DNA of 58,743 nt. It comes from Pelotomaculum sp. PtaB.Bin104 (lineage in GTDB: Bacteria > Bacillota > Desulfotomaculia > Desulfotomaculales > Pelotomaculaceae). The translations under genes and the position numbers were made by a program. The stretch's first letter is position 1, and the number at the start of each line of letters is the position of its first letter. The notes under the pieces are model-generated. The model did not search any database. It saw only the letters and a program-made list of their open reading frames with translations, and was not told the DNA's origin. Shown in pieces: positions 27,529 through 34,656 of the stretch. The stretch is taken from assembly GCA_002067205.1 (NCBI GenBank), contig MVQL01000218.1:1-58743 (forward strand), given 5' to 3'.

Positions 27529-28613
27529 CAGGCAACCCTTGCTTTCAATAGTGCTTTTTTAACACCAGGCCACAATGCATAAAGGCCGAGGGCGATGATC
27601 ATTACCGAACACAGGTAGCGCAGCGGGCCTGGTGCGGCAAAAATCAGGCTGTTCGCCATGGCAATGGTTCCCCGCGAGCCCGACAGATCAAAGAAGGGTA
27701 CAAAGCCCGGCAGCAGGTAAAGGTTTGTGAGGTAGCCCACCAGGAAGGAGGAAAGGATCAGGACCACCCCATAAATGGCCACGGTGCGCCGGCCGATCAT
27801 TTTATACATGCTAATGAGCTCAGGCAGGTTCGTAGCAGCTCCGGTCATTAAAAACGTAATCGCCAGGCCGGGCGCTGCGCCGCTGGCAACAAGGGCTGCG
27901 ATAAACGGAATGTGTCCCACCGCGCAGACATACATAACCGCTCCCAGGGCAGCAATGCCGGCCAGGGAAATCACACCGGGGCTGCCCAGGTACTGCTGGA
28001 TGAAGGACGCGGGCAACAAGGTGATAATCAGCCCGGCCAGCAGCATGCCGATGCACACGTATTTGCTGACTGAAACACCCATGTCGGAAAATCCCCACTG
28101 CAGGCCTGAGATTATCTTTTGTCCCAGGTTGAGCTTGACGCCGGGCTCCAGCCTAGCCAGCTCGACCGGTTCCTCCAGGCCGGGGGCATGCAACTCTCGA
28201 CCGCCCAGCGCATTGCCGGCCAGTCCGATTAGCATTGGCACCACAAAGCCGGTGATCAGGTAGATAGTGGCAATCTGAGGACCTAAAAAACCATAGGCCA
28301 GCAGCACAGCTGCCGGGTTAATAATTGGGGTGGCCGTCATAAAAGCCAGGGTGGGGCCCAGGTAAGCCCCGGAATAATACAGCCCCACCCCCAGGGGGAT
28401 CACTCCGCAGCTGCAGATGGGCAGCAGCATTCCCGACAGCGTGGCCTTCACCAGCGAAGAAATTTTCCTGTTGCCCAACATGCGGTGCAGGCGTTCCGGG
28501 CTGACCAGGTTATGCAGCAAGCCGGCCAGGATAAAACTAATCACTAGCCACACCGAAGCGCCGTTTAAGATATCAAAGGCAGCCAGGATCACTTTTTGCA
28601 TTGTATCCAGCAT
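27528..28613 (-). CDS. saoE: Membrane permease of the ArsP/DUF318 type, SaoE-like efflux protein
   Basis: 361 residues with about ten hydrophobic segments. The first half contains 'LLPICSCGVIPLGVGLY' (Cys67, Cys69) and the repeat in the second half 'GAVMYVCAVGHIPFIAALV', both typical of ArsP-like permeases that export organoarsenicals. In the SAO set it is called an efflux transporter. Its ATG overlaps the saoT stop (TAATG) and its stop overlaps the saoC start, so saoT-saoE-saoC are translated as a coupled unit. Confidence 0.85.
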   Translation of the reverse strand: MLDTMQKVILAAFDILNGASVWLVISFILAGLLHNLVSPERLHRMLGNRKISSLVKATLSGMLLPICSCGVIPLGVGLYYSGAYLGPTLAFMTATPIINPAAVLLAYGFLGPQIATIYLITGFVVPMLIGLAGNALGGRELHAPGLEEPVELARLEPGVKLNLGQKIISGLQWGFSDMGVSVSKYVCIGMLLAGLIITLLPASFIQQYLGSPGVISLAGIAALGAVMYVCAVGHIPFIAALVASGAAPGLAITFLMTGAATNLPELISMYKMIGRRTVAIYGVVLILSSFLVGYLTNLYLLPGFVPFFDLSGSRGTIAMANSLIFAAPGPLRYLCSVMIIALGLYALWPGVKKALLKARVA

Positions 28614-28879
28614 TAGCTGCCGCTGCTCCGCACCGCATCGTCAATGGCTTTTTCAATTACGGACCGGGAAAGGGCGTCGTATTTTTTTCTGCCGTTCACG
28701 ATCAACGTACCTTTGGTTACCATGCCGTATTTCCTCAGGAAGGCCACATCCTTGCCGGCGTAGTAAATCTGTACATCCAGGTCGTCGCCATATTTTTTAG
28801 CGACTTCTTTGATTGTCTCTACATGCTCCGCGCAGCTGGGACAGGTATTGATAAATTCTATCTTTGTTTTTGGCATCAT
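28613..28879 (-). CDS. saoT: Thioredoxin-like protein, SaoT-like
   Basis: 88 residues forming a minimal thioredoxin/glutaredoxin fold with CPSC at residues 13-16 near the N terminus. The SAO family lists SaoT as a thioredoxin-like (seleno)protein; here both active-site residues are cysteine. AGGAGG precedes two adjacent ATG codons, either of which may start translation. It leads the coupled saoT-saoE-saoC set and is cytoplasmic, as no signal peptide is present. Confidence 0.8.
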   Translation of the reverse strand: MMPKTKIEFINTCPSCAEHVETIKEVAKKYGDDLDVQIYYAGKDVAFLRKYGMVTKGTLIVNGRKKYDALSRSVIEKAIDDAVRSSGS

Positions 28880-28990
28880 AGGTCCTCCTTACTTTAATGC
28901 GCGAATTAGCACTAATTAAATCATTTTTCCCTTGTTATCTGCGCTTTAGATACCTATGGCCCCGAGCCACATGTTAAAGGGCGCATTCGT

Positions 28991-29800
28991 TTACACCAAT
29001 ATTTTAGTGCTGCTGCACCGGGGGATAGGTGTGGTTCTGGCCTTTCCCCGGGCAATCAGGGCCGCCCCGAGGGCGCCGGCCAGGTGGGATTCCGGTACGG
29101 TGATGATTTCCCGGCCCAGTTCACGGACGAGGCACTCCCTGACCCCCTCATTTTTTGCCACTCCGCCGGTGAAGGTAATCCGGTTCCCCAGGCCCAGCCG
29201 CTCCGCCATCGCGGCCACCCGGGTGGCTACAGAGCGGTGGATGCCCGCGATAATCCGGTCCTTGCCGACGCCCTGGGCCAGCAGGCTGATCACCTCCGAC
29301 TCGGCAAAGACGGTGCACATGCTGCTGATTTGGGCCGGTTCGGCGCCGCGCGCCAGGTCGGCGAGCTCGCTCACGTCGCAGCCCAGGGCGGTGGCCATCA
29401 CCTGTAAAAATCGCCCGGTGCCGGCCGCGCACTTGTCATTCATGGCAAAGTTGGTCACGTTTCCCGCGCCGTCCGTGCGGATCACCTTACTGTCCTGGCC
29501 GCCGATATCAATCACCATATCCGTTCCCTCCACCAGGTAGTGGGCGCCTCTGGCGTGGCAGGTGATCTCCGTAACCGCCTTGTCAATGAAAGAGAGCGCC
29601 ACCCGGCCATAACCGGTGCCAATTATCACGTCGATATCCCCGCGGATCAGGCTACATTCTCTTAAGAGCCTTTCAAAAGCCTGCTCTCCCGCCTCCCGCG
29701 GGCTATAGCCCGTCGCCATGACCACGCTTTGCCAGGCATCGTCACTCATTAATACCGCCTTGGTCATGATCGACCCGACATCCAGTCCAACCGTATGCAA
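28991..29800 (-). CDS. Activase of the acyl-CoA dehydratase/double-cubane reductase system (BadF/HgdC family)
   Basis: 269 residues with an actin-like ATPase fold: 'GLDVGSIMTKAVLM' phosphate loop, 'MVIDIGGQDSKVI' and 'FTGGVAKNEG'. The two cysteines that hold the bridging [4Fe-4S] cluster of the dimer are in 'NDKCAAGTGRF' and 'SSMCTVFAESEV'. It couples ATP hydrolysis to low-potential electron injection into the partner reductase. TTG start with GGAGGTG; the ribosome site overlaps the stop of the reductase gene, so both are coupled. The length is standard. Confidence 0.9.
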   Translation of the reverse strand: MHTVGLDVGSIMTKAVLMSDDAWQSVVMATGYSPREAGEQAFERLLRECSLIRGDIDVIIGTGYGRVALSFIDKAVTEITCHARGAHYLVEGTDMVIDIGGQDSKVIRTDGAGNVTNFAMNDKCAAGTGRFLQVMATALGCDVSELADLARGAEPAQISSMCTVFAESEVISLLAQGVGKDRIIAGIHRSVATRVAAMAERLGLGNRITFTGGVAKNEGVRECLVRELGREIITVPESHLAGALGAALIARGKARTTPIPRCSSTKILV

Positions 29801-29807
29801 AAGCAGG

Positions 29808-30974
29808 TCACCTCCCGCTGATCATTTCGATAAAGGCTGAGATCCTGGTCTTCAGCTGCTCCAGATCGGAGTTGGAGTAATCGGTCTCCAGCTGGATACT
29901 GGAAATACCGAAGCTGTCCTTAACGTAATTGCGGACATTAACGTCCTCGATTATATAAGTGTGGCAAGCCTGCCAGGTCAGATCAATGACCCCGTCCACC
30001 TGGTAGTCACTGATCAGCCTGCCCAATAGCTCAAACCGGCCCGGGTTCGGCGTCATTACGGAGCAGGGTATTTTCAGGTAACACTCGGCGATGGCTGCCA
30101 GCGGGTCTTTATCTTCATCTTCGTCGGCCAGGTTTTCCATCGTCTTAATCCCGCTGCAGCTTTCGAAGCACACCACGGCGCCGCCGCACTCCTCTACCAG
30201 CCGCACCACTTTTTCCGAACCGATGCCCACTGGACAGCCCGTTAACAACACGCGGGGGGCGCCGGGCTGGAAGGGGGACTGTCCACTGGCGGCAATCTCT
30301 TCGATCTCACCAATTAGTTGGTTAATCAGGTTGATCCCGTCTTCCTTATCCACGTTAAAGCCCTTCATCCAGATTGCTGTGAGCATGTCCAGGCCCGCCA
30401 GCGGGGCCGGGTCCAGGCGGTTCATTTCATGGAGCCGTTTCATCACCAGCCGCTCCCGGTTGCAAAGCTTAATCGCCTCTCTTAAATTCTGCCGCGTAAT
30501 TTCCACACCCAGGTTTTCCTCCAGCCGCTCTTTTAAAATCTCCAACTCCTTAAGCCACCAGGCAACCGCCGCCGGTCTGTCTGTTCCCTGGGGCAGGTGC
30601 ATCATGTGGATCGGCTTGTATTCCCTTAAAAGCTCAAACATTTTTTTCTTGCCGTCACAGGTAGTTTCGGCCACAATAAAATCCGAGAACCGGAAGTACG
30701 GGCAGGTATCGGTGATGGCAAAGCCAAAGCTGGACTTAACCAGTGGGCACAGGTTGCGGGGCAGGATTTTTTCCGCGGCGGCAATCGGCTCATGCCGGGT
30801 GCCGCACAGGCTGACCGGAATAGCGCCGGCTGCCAGCGCCAGCTCCTGGGGCGCAAAGGCACAGTACATCCCGACAACTTTCCGGTTATCCCGCTTGGCG
30901 TGCTCGAGGGCTAAAATATTTTGCTCCCTCATGTCCTGCACAACATTCATGGTAAAAGGGCGCATCTGATACAT
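29808..30974 (-). CDS. Double-cubane-cluster-containing anaerobic reductase
   Basis: 388 residues of the 2-hydroxyacyl-CoA dehydratase (HgdB/BcrC-like) superfamily. Cysteine-bearing segments 'LPRNLCPLVKSSFGFA', 'ITDTCPYF' and 'VAETTCDGKKKMFE' lie in the first third, with 'CFESCSGIKTMEN' and 'LTWQACHTYIIED' further on; the single-subunit form with its own activase fits the double-cubane reductases, which reduce small substrates at very low potential. The gene starts the minus-strand run that continues through the activase and the SAO genes. The substrate is unknown. Confidence 0.85.
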   Translation of the reverse strand: MYQMRPFTMNVVQDMREQNILALEHAKRDNRKVVGMYCAFAPQELALAAGAIPVSLCGTRHEPIAAAEKILPRNLCPLVKSSFGFAITDTCPYFRFSDFIVAETTCDGKKKMFELLREYKPIHMMHLPQGTDRPAAVAWWLKELEILKERLEENLGVEITRQNLREAIKLCNRERLVMKRLHEMNRLDPAPLAGLDMLTAIWMKGFNVDKEDGINLINQLIGEIEEIAASGQSPFQPGAPRVLLTGCPVGIGSEKVVRLVEECGGAVVCFESCSGIKTMENLADEDEDKDPLAAIAECYLKIPCSVMTPNPGRFELLGRLISDYQVDGVIDLTWQACHTYIIEDVNVRNYVKDSFGISSIQLETDYSNSDLEQLKTRISAFIEMISGR

Positions 30975-31162
30975 CCTTTCTGTTACAAATTAACACTATA
31001 TATTATAAGGGTATAACTTTATTAAATGGTACTTATAAAATAATTTTATCTATTGTTGGATATACATAATAGTTGTTTATTTTAAACATAATGTTACGTT
31101 GTTGAGGAAGTTTATTAATGATTTGGACAGAGCTGCATCCTATGACTGTCAGCTGGAGATAA

Positions 31163-31195
31163 AAAAGAAAAGAACCCAGGAGGCTCTTTTCTTTT
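31163..31195 (-). terminator. Terminator after the Mop-like pseudogene
   Basis: TCTTTTCTTTT and AAAAGAAAAGA form an 11-bp stem around GCCTCCTGGGT; on the minus strand the 3' arm runs into further T residues. It separates the Mop remnant from the reductase gene. Confidence 0.6.
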
Positions 31196-31204
31196 AATTA
31201 AAAC

Positions 31205-31426
31205 TTAATGTTTTACGAAAACAACATTGATAGCTTTTACCAAAGCATCTACTTTGTCACCTTTTTTAAACCCTGCGTCTTCCAGACTGTCCCTCGTCAT
31301 CACGGACGTGAGCCGGATATTATTATCCTGTCACCCGCCTACTCACATGGTTACCTGGGCCATAACATTGTCTGCTTTAACCTCTTCAATCTCACCGTGG
31401 ATATGATTACGTACACCAGCTTCCAC
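31205..31426 (-). pseudogene. Molybdopterin-binding (Mop/TOBE) protein with two in-frame UGA codons
   Basis: From a GTG with GGAGG seven bases upstream, the frame reads as a Mop domain: 'MEAGVRNHIHGEIEEVKADNVMAQVTM', UGA, Val-Gly-Gly, UGA, then 'RLTSVMTRDSLEDAGFKKGDKVDALVKAINVVFVKH' and TAA. Mop proteins bind molybdate or tungstate. Except for the two UGA codons the gene is whole and has a terminator. The stops sit in the normally conserved glycine-rich turn with poor local alignment, so decay is likelier than double selenocysteine. Confidence 0.6.
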
Positions 31427-31531
31427 GAAGCCACCTCCAATGCAAAATAATTACGTATATTATTATTTGCGAAAACAATGCCTATATACTTAGGGCAATA
31501 ATATTTTAGGGCAATAATATTCTCACGCATT

Positions 31532-31636
31532 TTAGTGTGGTCTCTGGTTCGGTAGTTGGCCAGCCACAAGGTCCAGCTGTTTTTGCTCCGAGTAATCTTC
31601 ATAGAGCTTTAAGAATTCGGCAACCGGTGAAATAGG
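31532..31636 (-). pseudogene. Duplicated C-terminal fragment of the metallo-hydrolase at 33638-34351
   Basis: About 34 codons ('PISPVAEFLKLYEDYSEQKQ ... LDLVAGQLPNQRPH') match the C terminus of the intact MBL-fold protein ('PISPVTEFLQLYANYSKQKQ') at both DNA and protein level. The rest of the gene is missing. It marks an old partial duplication 2 kb away from the intact copy. Confidence 0.75.
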
Positions 31637-31802
31637 ATAAAAAATATTTATAATTAAAATTAATTTTATAAATATTTTTTTTTTGCCATTAATAGTGTTT
31701 AAATGTACAATGTATTTACTAATTGCTCGATTAGTTAAACGGAAAAGAACTAATGCTTAAACCCTAAGTAAAAAGTGTTATTGCAGTTTAAAATTTCGAA
31801 AA

Positions 31803-31835
31803 GAGCTGAACCGGCAATTGGTTCAGTCTTTTTTT
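31803..31835 (+). terminator. Terminator hairpin in front of the cysteine desulfurase gene
   Basis: CTGAACC-GGCAATT-GGTTCAG followed by TC and seven T. It lies 76 bp before the nifS-like ATG with no plus-strand gene upstream, so it may attenuate a leader transcript rather than end a gene. A related GGCTGAACC hairpin follows the NifU-like gene at 44977-45010. Confidence 0.65.
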
Positions 31836-31910
31836 CAAATACCGCCGGCGTATTCTAAGACGACACTTGCTTGTTGATGAGCTAGAAAAAATGGGAGGAA
31901 GGCTAGTTAG

Positions 31911-33071
31911 ATGGGTGTAATCTATTTTGATCATAGTGCCACTACTCCGGTCAACCCTGAGGTGGCTGCTGAAATGTACAACTTCTTGACCGGCGACAAA
32001 TTTGGCAATCCCTCTGCTATTTATCGCTTCGGGCGCATGACACGTGAGGCAATAGAAGCGGCGCGGGAAAAAATAGCCCGGGCCATCGGCGCCAATCCTG
32101 ACCATCCCGGTGAAATTGTTTTTACCAGCGGCGGCACGGAATCGGACAACATGGCTATCCACGGGTCGGCTTACGCCAACAACAGCCGGGGAAACCATAT
32201 CATCACCAGCGCGGTGGAACATCATGCGGTGCTGAACACCGTGAAGGCCCTGGGTCAGCAGGGTTTTAACATCACGATCCTACCGGTGGACCAGCACGGC
32301 CTGGTGAACTTAAAGGATCTGGCGGAAGCGATCACAGACCAAACGATTCTGATTACCATTATGCATGCCAATAACGAAGTTGGCACGATCATGCCCATTG
32401 CAGAAATCGGAAAGCTGGCCAAAAAGCGCGGCATAGTTTTTCATGTAGATGCGGTTCAGAGCTTTGGCAAGGTGCCAATTAACGTGGATGAGCTGGGCGT
32501 AGATCTATTAACCATATCCGGGCACAAAATATACGGGCCCAAAGGCACAGGCGCACTGTATATCCGCACCGGGGCCGGCTGGAGGCAAAGCCTGATGCAC
32601 GGCGGTGCCCAGGAGCGGCTGCGCCGGGCCGGCACGGAAAATGTCCCCGGGATCGTCGGGCTGGGAAAAGCAGTTGAGCTGGCTGTGGATAATATGGATG
32701 AAGAGAATAAGCGGTTAAGCAGATTACGGGATAAACTGATCAGAGAGCTTACCACCAATTTCGAAAACGTCAGATTAACCGGGCACCCGGCCAATCGCCT
32801 GCCCAATCATGCCAGTTTTTTATTTGAGGATATCGAGGGCGAAGAATTGCTGCTTCGGCTGGACGCACATGATATTGCGGCCTCCACCGGCTCAGCCTGC
32901 ACTGCAGGATCCATGGAGCCCTCACATGTGCTCTTGGCTATGGGGGTGCCGCCTGCAGAGGCCTATGGCTCCCTGCGTTTGACTTTGGGGGCAGGTAATA
33001 CGGAAGAAGATGTGGATCGGTTTCTTGCTGTTATGGGACCAATAGTCGAAAATTTAAGGAATTGTATCTAA
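31911..33071 (+). CDS. Cysteine desulfurase, NifS/IscS family
   Basis: 386 residues of the aminotransferase class V fold. It uses PLP to take sulfur (or selenium) from cysteine. Visible: N-terminal 'YFDHSATTPVNPEV', 'FTSGGTESDNMAI', 'VEHHAVLNT', PLP-lysine region 'LLTISGHKIYGPKGTGALYI' and the active-site cysteine loop 'ASTGSACTAGSMEPSHVL'. GGGAGGAAG precedes the ATG. The next gene is dsrC, 34 bp downstream, which suggests persulfide transfer to DsrC. Alternatively it supplies Fe-S or selenium metabolism; no isc or suf partner is adjacent. Confidence 0.92.
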   Translation: MGVIYFDHSATTPVNPEVAAEMYNFLTGDKFGNPSAIYRFGRMTREAIEAAREKIARAIGANPDHPGEIVFTSGGTESDNMAIHGSAYANNSRGNHIITSAVEHHAVLNTVKALGQQGFNITILPVDQHGLVNLKDLAEAITDQTILITIMHANNEVGTIMPIAEIGKLAKKRGIVFHVDAVQSFGKVPINVDELGVDLLTISGHKIYGPKGTGALYIRTGAGWRQSLMHGGAQERLRRAGTENVPGIVGLGKAVELAVDNMDEENKRLSRLRDKLIRELTTNFENVRLTGHPANRLPNHASFLFEDIEGEELLLRLDAHDIAASTGSACTAGSMEPSHVLLAMGVPPAEAYGSLRLTLGAGNTEEDVDRFLAVMGPIVENLRNCI

Positions 33072-33105
33072 AAAGGATTTGCATATTGTGTTGGAGGTAG
33101 ATAAT

Positions 33106-33423
33106 GTGCCCGAAATCGAGATAAACGGTGTAACAGTGGAAATTGATGCGGAAGGCTTTATTTTGGATCCGGATGCCTGGAATGAAGATGTTGCCAGATA
33201 TTTTGCGGCAGCTGAAGGGATATTTGAGCTAAACGAAGAGCACTGGCGGGTGATCACCTACCTGCGTGATTATTACAAGCTGAACGAGGTGGCCCCGATG
33301 TTAAATAAACTTTGCAAAGAGACCGGCTGCACCTTGAAGCGGATATACCAGCTTTTCCCTGCAGGTCCTGCCAAAGGAGCCTGCAGGCTGGCCGGTCTGC
33401 CGAAACCGAAAGGTTGCATCTGA
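33106..33423 (+). CDS. dsrC: DsrC/TusE family sulfur carrier, two-cysteine DsrC type
   Basis: 105 residues from a GTG with GGAGGT seven bases upstream. The family core 'WNEDVARYFAAAEGIFELNEEHWRVITYLRDYY' and the flexible C-terminal arm are present. The arm reads 'GPAKGACRLAGLPKPKGCI': the ultimate cysteine plus a second cysteine eleven residues before it. TusE has only the last one; the pair marks a DsrC that can form the trisulfide or disulfide used with DsrAB. dsrAB are not in the window. A desulfurase gene precedes it, so it may receive sulfur from it. Confidence 0.85.
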   Translation: MPEIEINGVTVEIDAEGFILDPDAWNEDVARYFAAAEGIFELNEEHWRVITYLRDYYKLNEVAPMLNKLCKETGCTLKRIYQLFPAGPAKGACRLAGLPKPKGCI

Positions 33424-33429
33424 ACACTC

Positions 33430-33451
33430 AAGCTGTCAGACAGCTTTATTT
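33430..33451 (+). terminator. Possible terminator after dsrC
   Basis: AAGCTGTC-A-GACAGCTT followed by TATTT, seven bases after the dsrC stop. The loop is very short, so it is a weak call. Confidence 0.4.
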
Positions 33452-33505
33452 GGCTCACTCTCAGTCCGGCCGATGCCCGAAAGGTGCTAATCGGAATGAA
33501 GTGCA

Positions 33506-33530
33506 AGCAAGTGCGGAATTTACGCACTTG
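33506..33530. repeat. Hairpin between dsrC and the metallo-hydrolase
   Basis: GCAAGTGCG and CGCACTTGC are perfect 9-bp arms around 7 bases. No T-run follows on either strand. It lies between convergent genes and may help to end transcription. Confidence 0.45.
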
Positions 33531-33637
33531 CCCCCATGACCTCCGGAGTTCCTCGCGGTCTATCTCTTCAGTAGGAAAGGCAAGCGCCGTTGCGCCTGCC
33601 CCGCAAGATTTGCCCCCGGCTCTGAGCAATTCTATTC

Positions 33638-34351
33638 TTATTGAGAAGCCAGCTCCAATAAAACCACCTGCTGTCTCTGATCCGGCAGTTTGCCGGCCGG
33701 AAGGTCCAGCTGTTTTTGCTTTGAGTAATTTGCATAGAGCTGCAAGAATTCGGTAACCGGTGAAATAGGCAATCTAATATATTCGGTTTTGTAATGCATC
33801 GGTACAACTACGTATGGGTTTATTTGGGCCGCAACCTCTTTGGCTTCTCCGGCATCAATAGTGTAATAACCACCCACGGGTAACAGCAGTACGTCAACCT
33901 CCCCGATTTCTTTTAACGTTGGCTGATCCAAAAGGTGGCCTAAGTCTCCCAGGTGACAGATCCTGATCCCCTTGGCCTGAATCACAAAAATAATGTTCTT
34001 GCCCCGCTGGGAGCCTTTTGTCTGATCATGGAAGGATTTAATACCGGTTATGCTTATGCCGTCAAAGGTATGAACACCGGTTGTTTGCACCACCTGCGGC
34101 TGTCCCGGCACAGTTGCAACAGCATTGTGATCCCCATGCTGGTGGCTGACCGTAACAATATCGCTAGCTATGTTTGGCATGGGGTAGCCCATTTGATTAT
34201 AAAACGGGTCGGTTATTATTTTTTTTCCCGGCGTTTCAATTAAAAAACATGATTGGCCATACCAAAAAATCTTGATCCCACTGCCGTTTGCCGCAGTTTG
34301 GTTTGCCGGCAAGCTACCGCCGGATTCTGCCGGCGGGTCTATTTTACGCAT
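33638..34351 (-). CDS. MBL-fold metallo-hydrolase (UlaG-like)
   Basis: 237 residues from the ATG six bases after AGGAGGTG. Metallo-beta-lactamase fold of the UlaG/RomA-like group: 'KIFWYGQSCFLIETPGKKIITDPF', the metal ligands in 'VTVSHQHGDHNA', then 'GDLGHLLDQP', 'VDVLLLPVGGYYTIDAGEA' and the final histidine in 'VVVPMHYKTEY'. The substrate is unknown. A partial copy of its 3' end lies at 31532-31636. Single gene, convergent to dsrC. Confidence 0.85.
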   Translation of the reverse strand: MRKIDPPAESGGSLPANQTAANGSGIKIFWYGQSCFLIETPGKKIITDPFYNQMGYPMPNIASDIVTVSHQHGDHNAVATVPGQPQVVQTTGVHTFDGISITGIKSFHDQTKGSQRGKNIIFVIQAKGIRICHLGDLGHLLDQPTLKEIGEVDVLLLPVGGYYTIDAGEAKEVAAQINPYVVVPMHYKTEYIRLPISPVTEFLQLYANYSKQKQLDLPAGKLPDQRQQVVLLELASQ

Positions 34352-34656
34352 AGCTAACACCTCCTGTTTGTTAGTAAGATTATACACTTTTTTACCAGTT
34401 ATGTTAAAACTTTTAGCCACAGGTGAAAACCTATACGCTTAATCGTAAGCTATTGTAGCGGGTTTCTACTATGTTTGGTGTGTCGAATATTAAATTATCT
34501 TATCAATTATGGCTGGTCCATAAAAATAATAAATTGGGCGGATAAAGGTATTTTATGCCCAGCGTCAAATCTTATAAACCAGTGTAAGTTTTGGGGCCCT
34601 CTTATATGGCGGTTTGATTGATTAATAAAATTTAAATTTAAGGAGGCAAGCTACTA
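34352..34656. other. Divergent regulatory region between metallo-hydrolase and second reductase
   Basis: About 300 bp without a gene, AT-rich. AAGGAGGCAAGC before 34657 is the ribosome site of the reductase. I see no clear -35/-10 pair or long dyad. Confidence 0.4.

Noticed and set aside
28601..29540. Long plus-strand frames opposite saoT, saoE and the activase
   Set aside because: High GC content produces long antisense frames; the minus-strand proteins have family motifs, these do not.
33273..33629. 118-aa minus-strand frame between dsrC and the metallo-hydrolase
   Set aside because: Overlaps dsrC antisense, lacks a ribosome site and shows no family motif.
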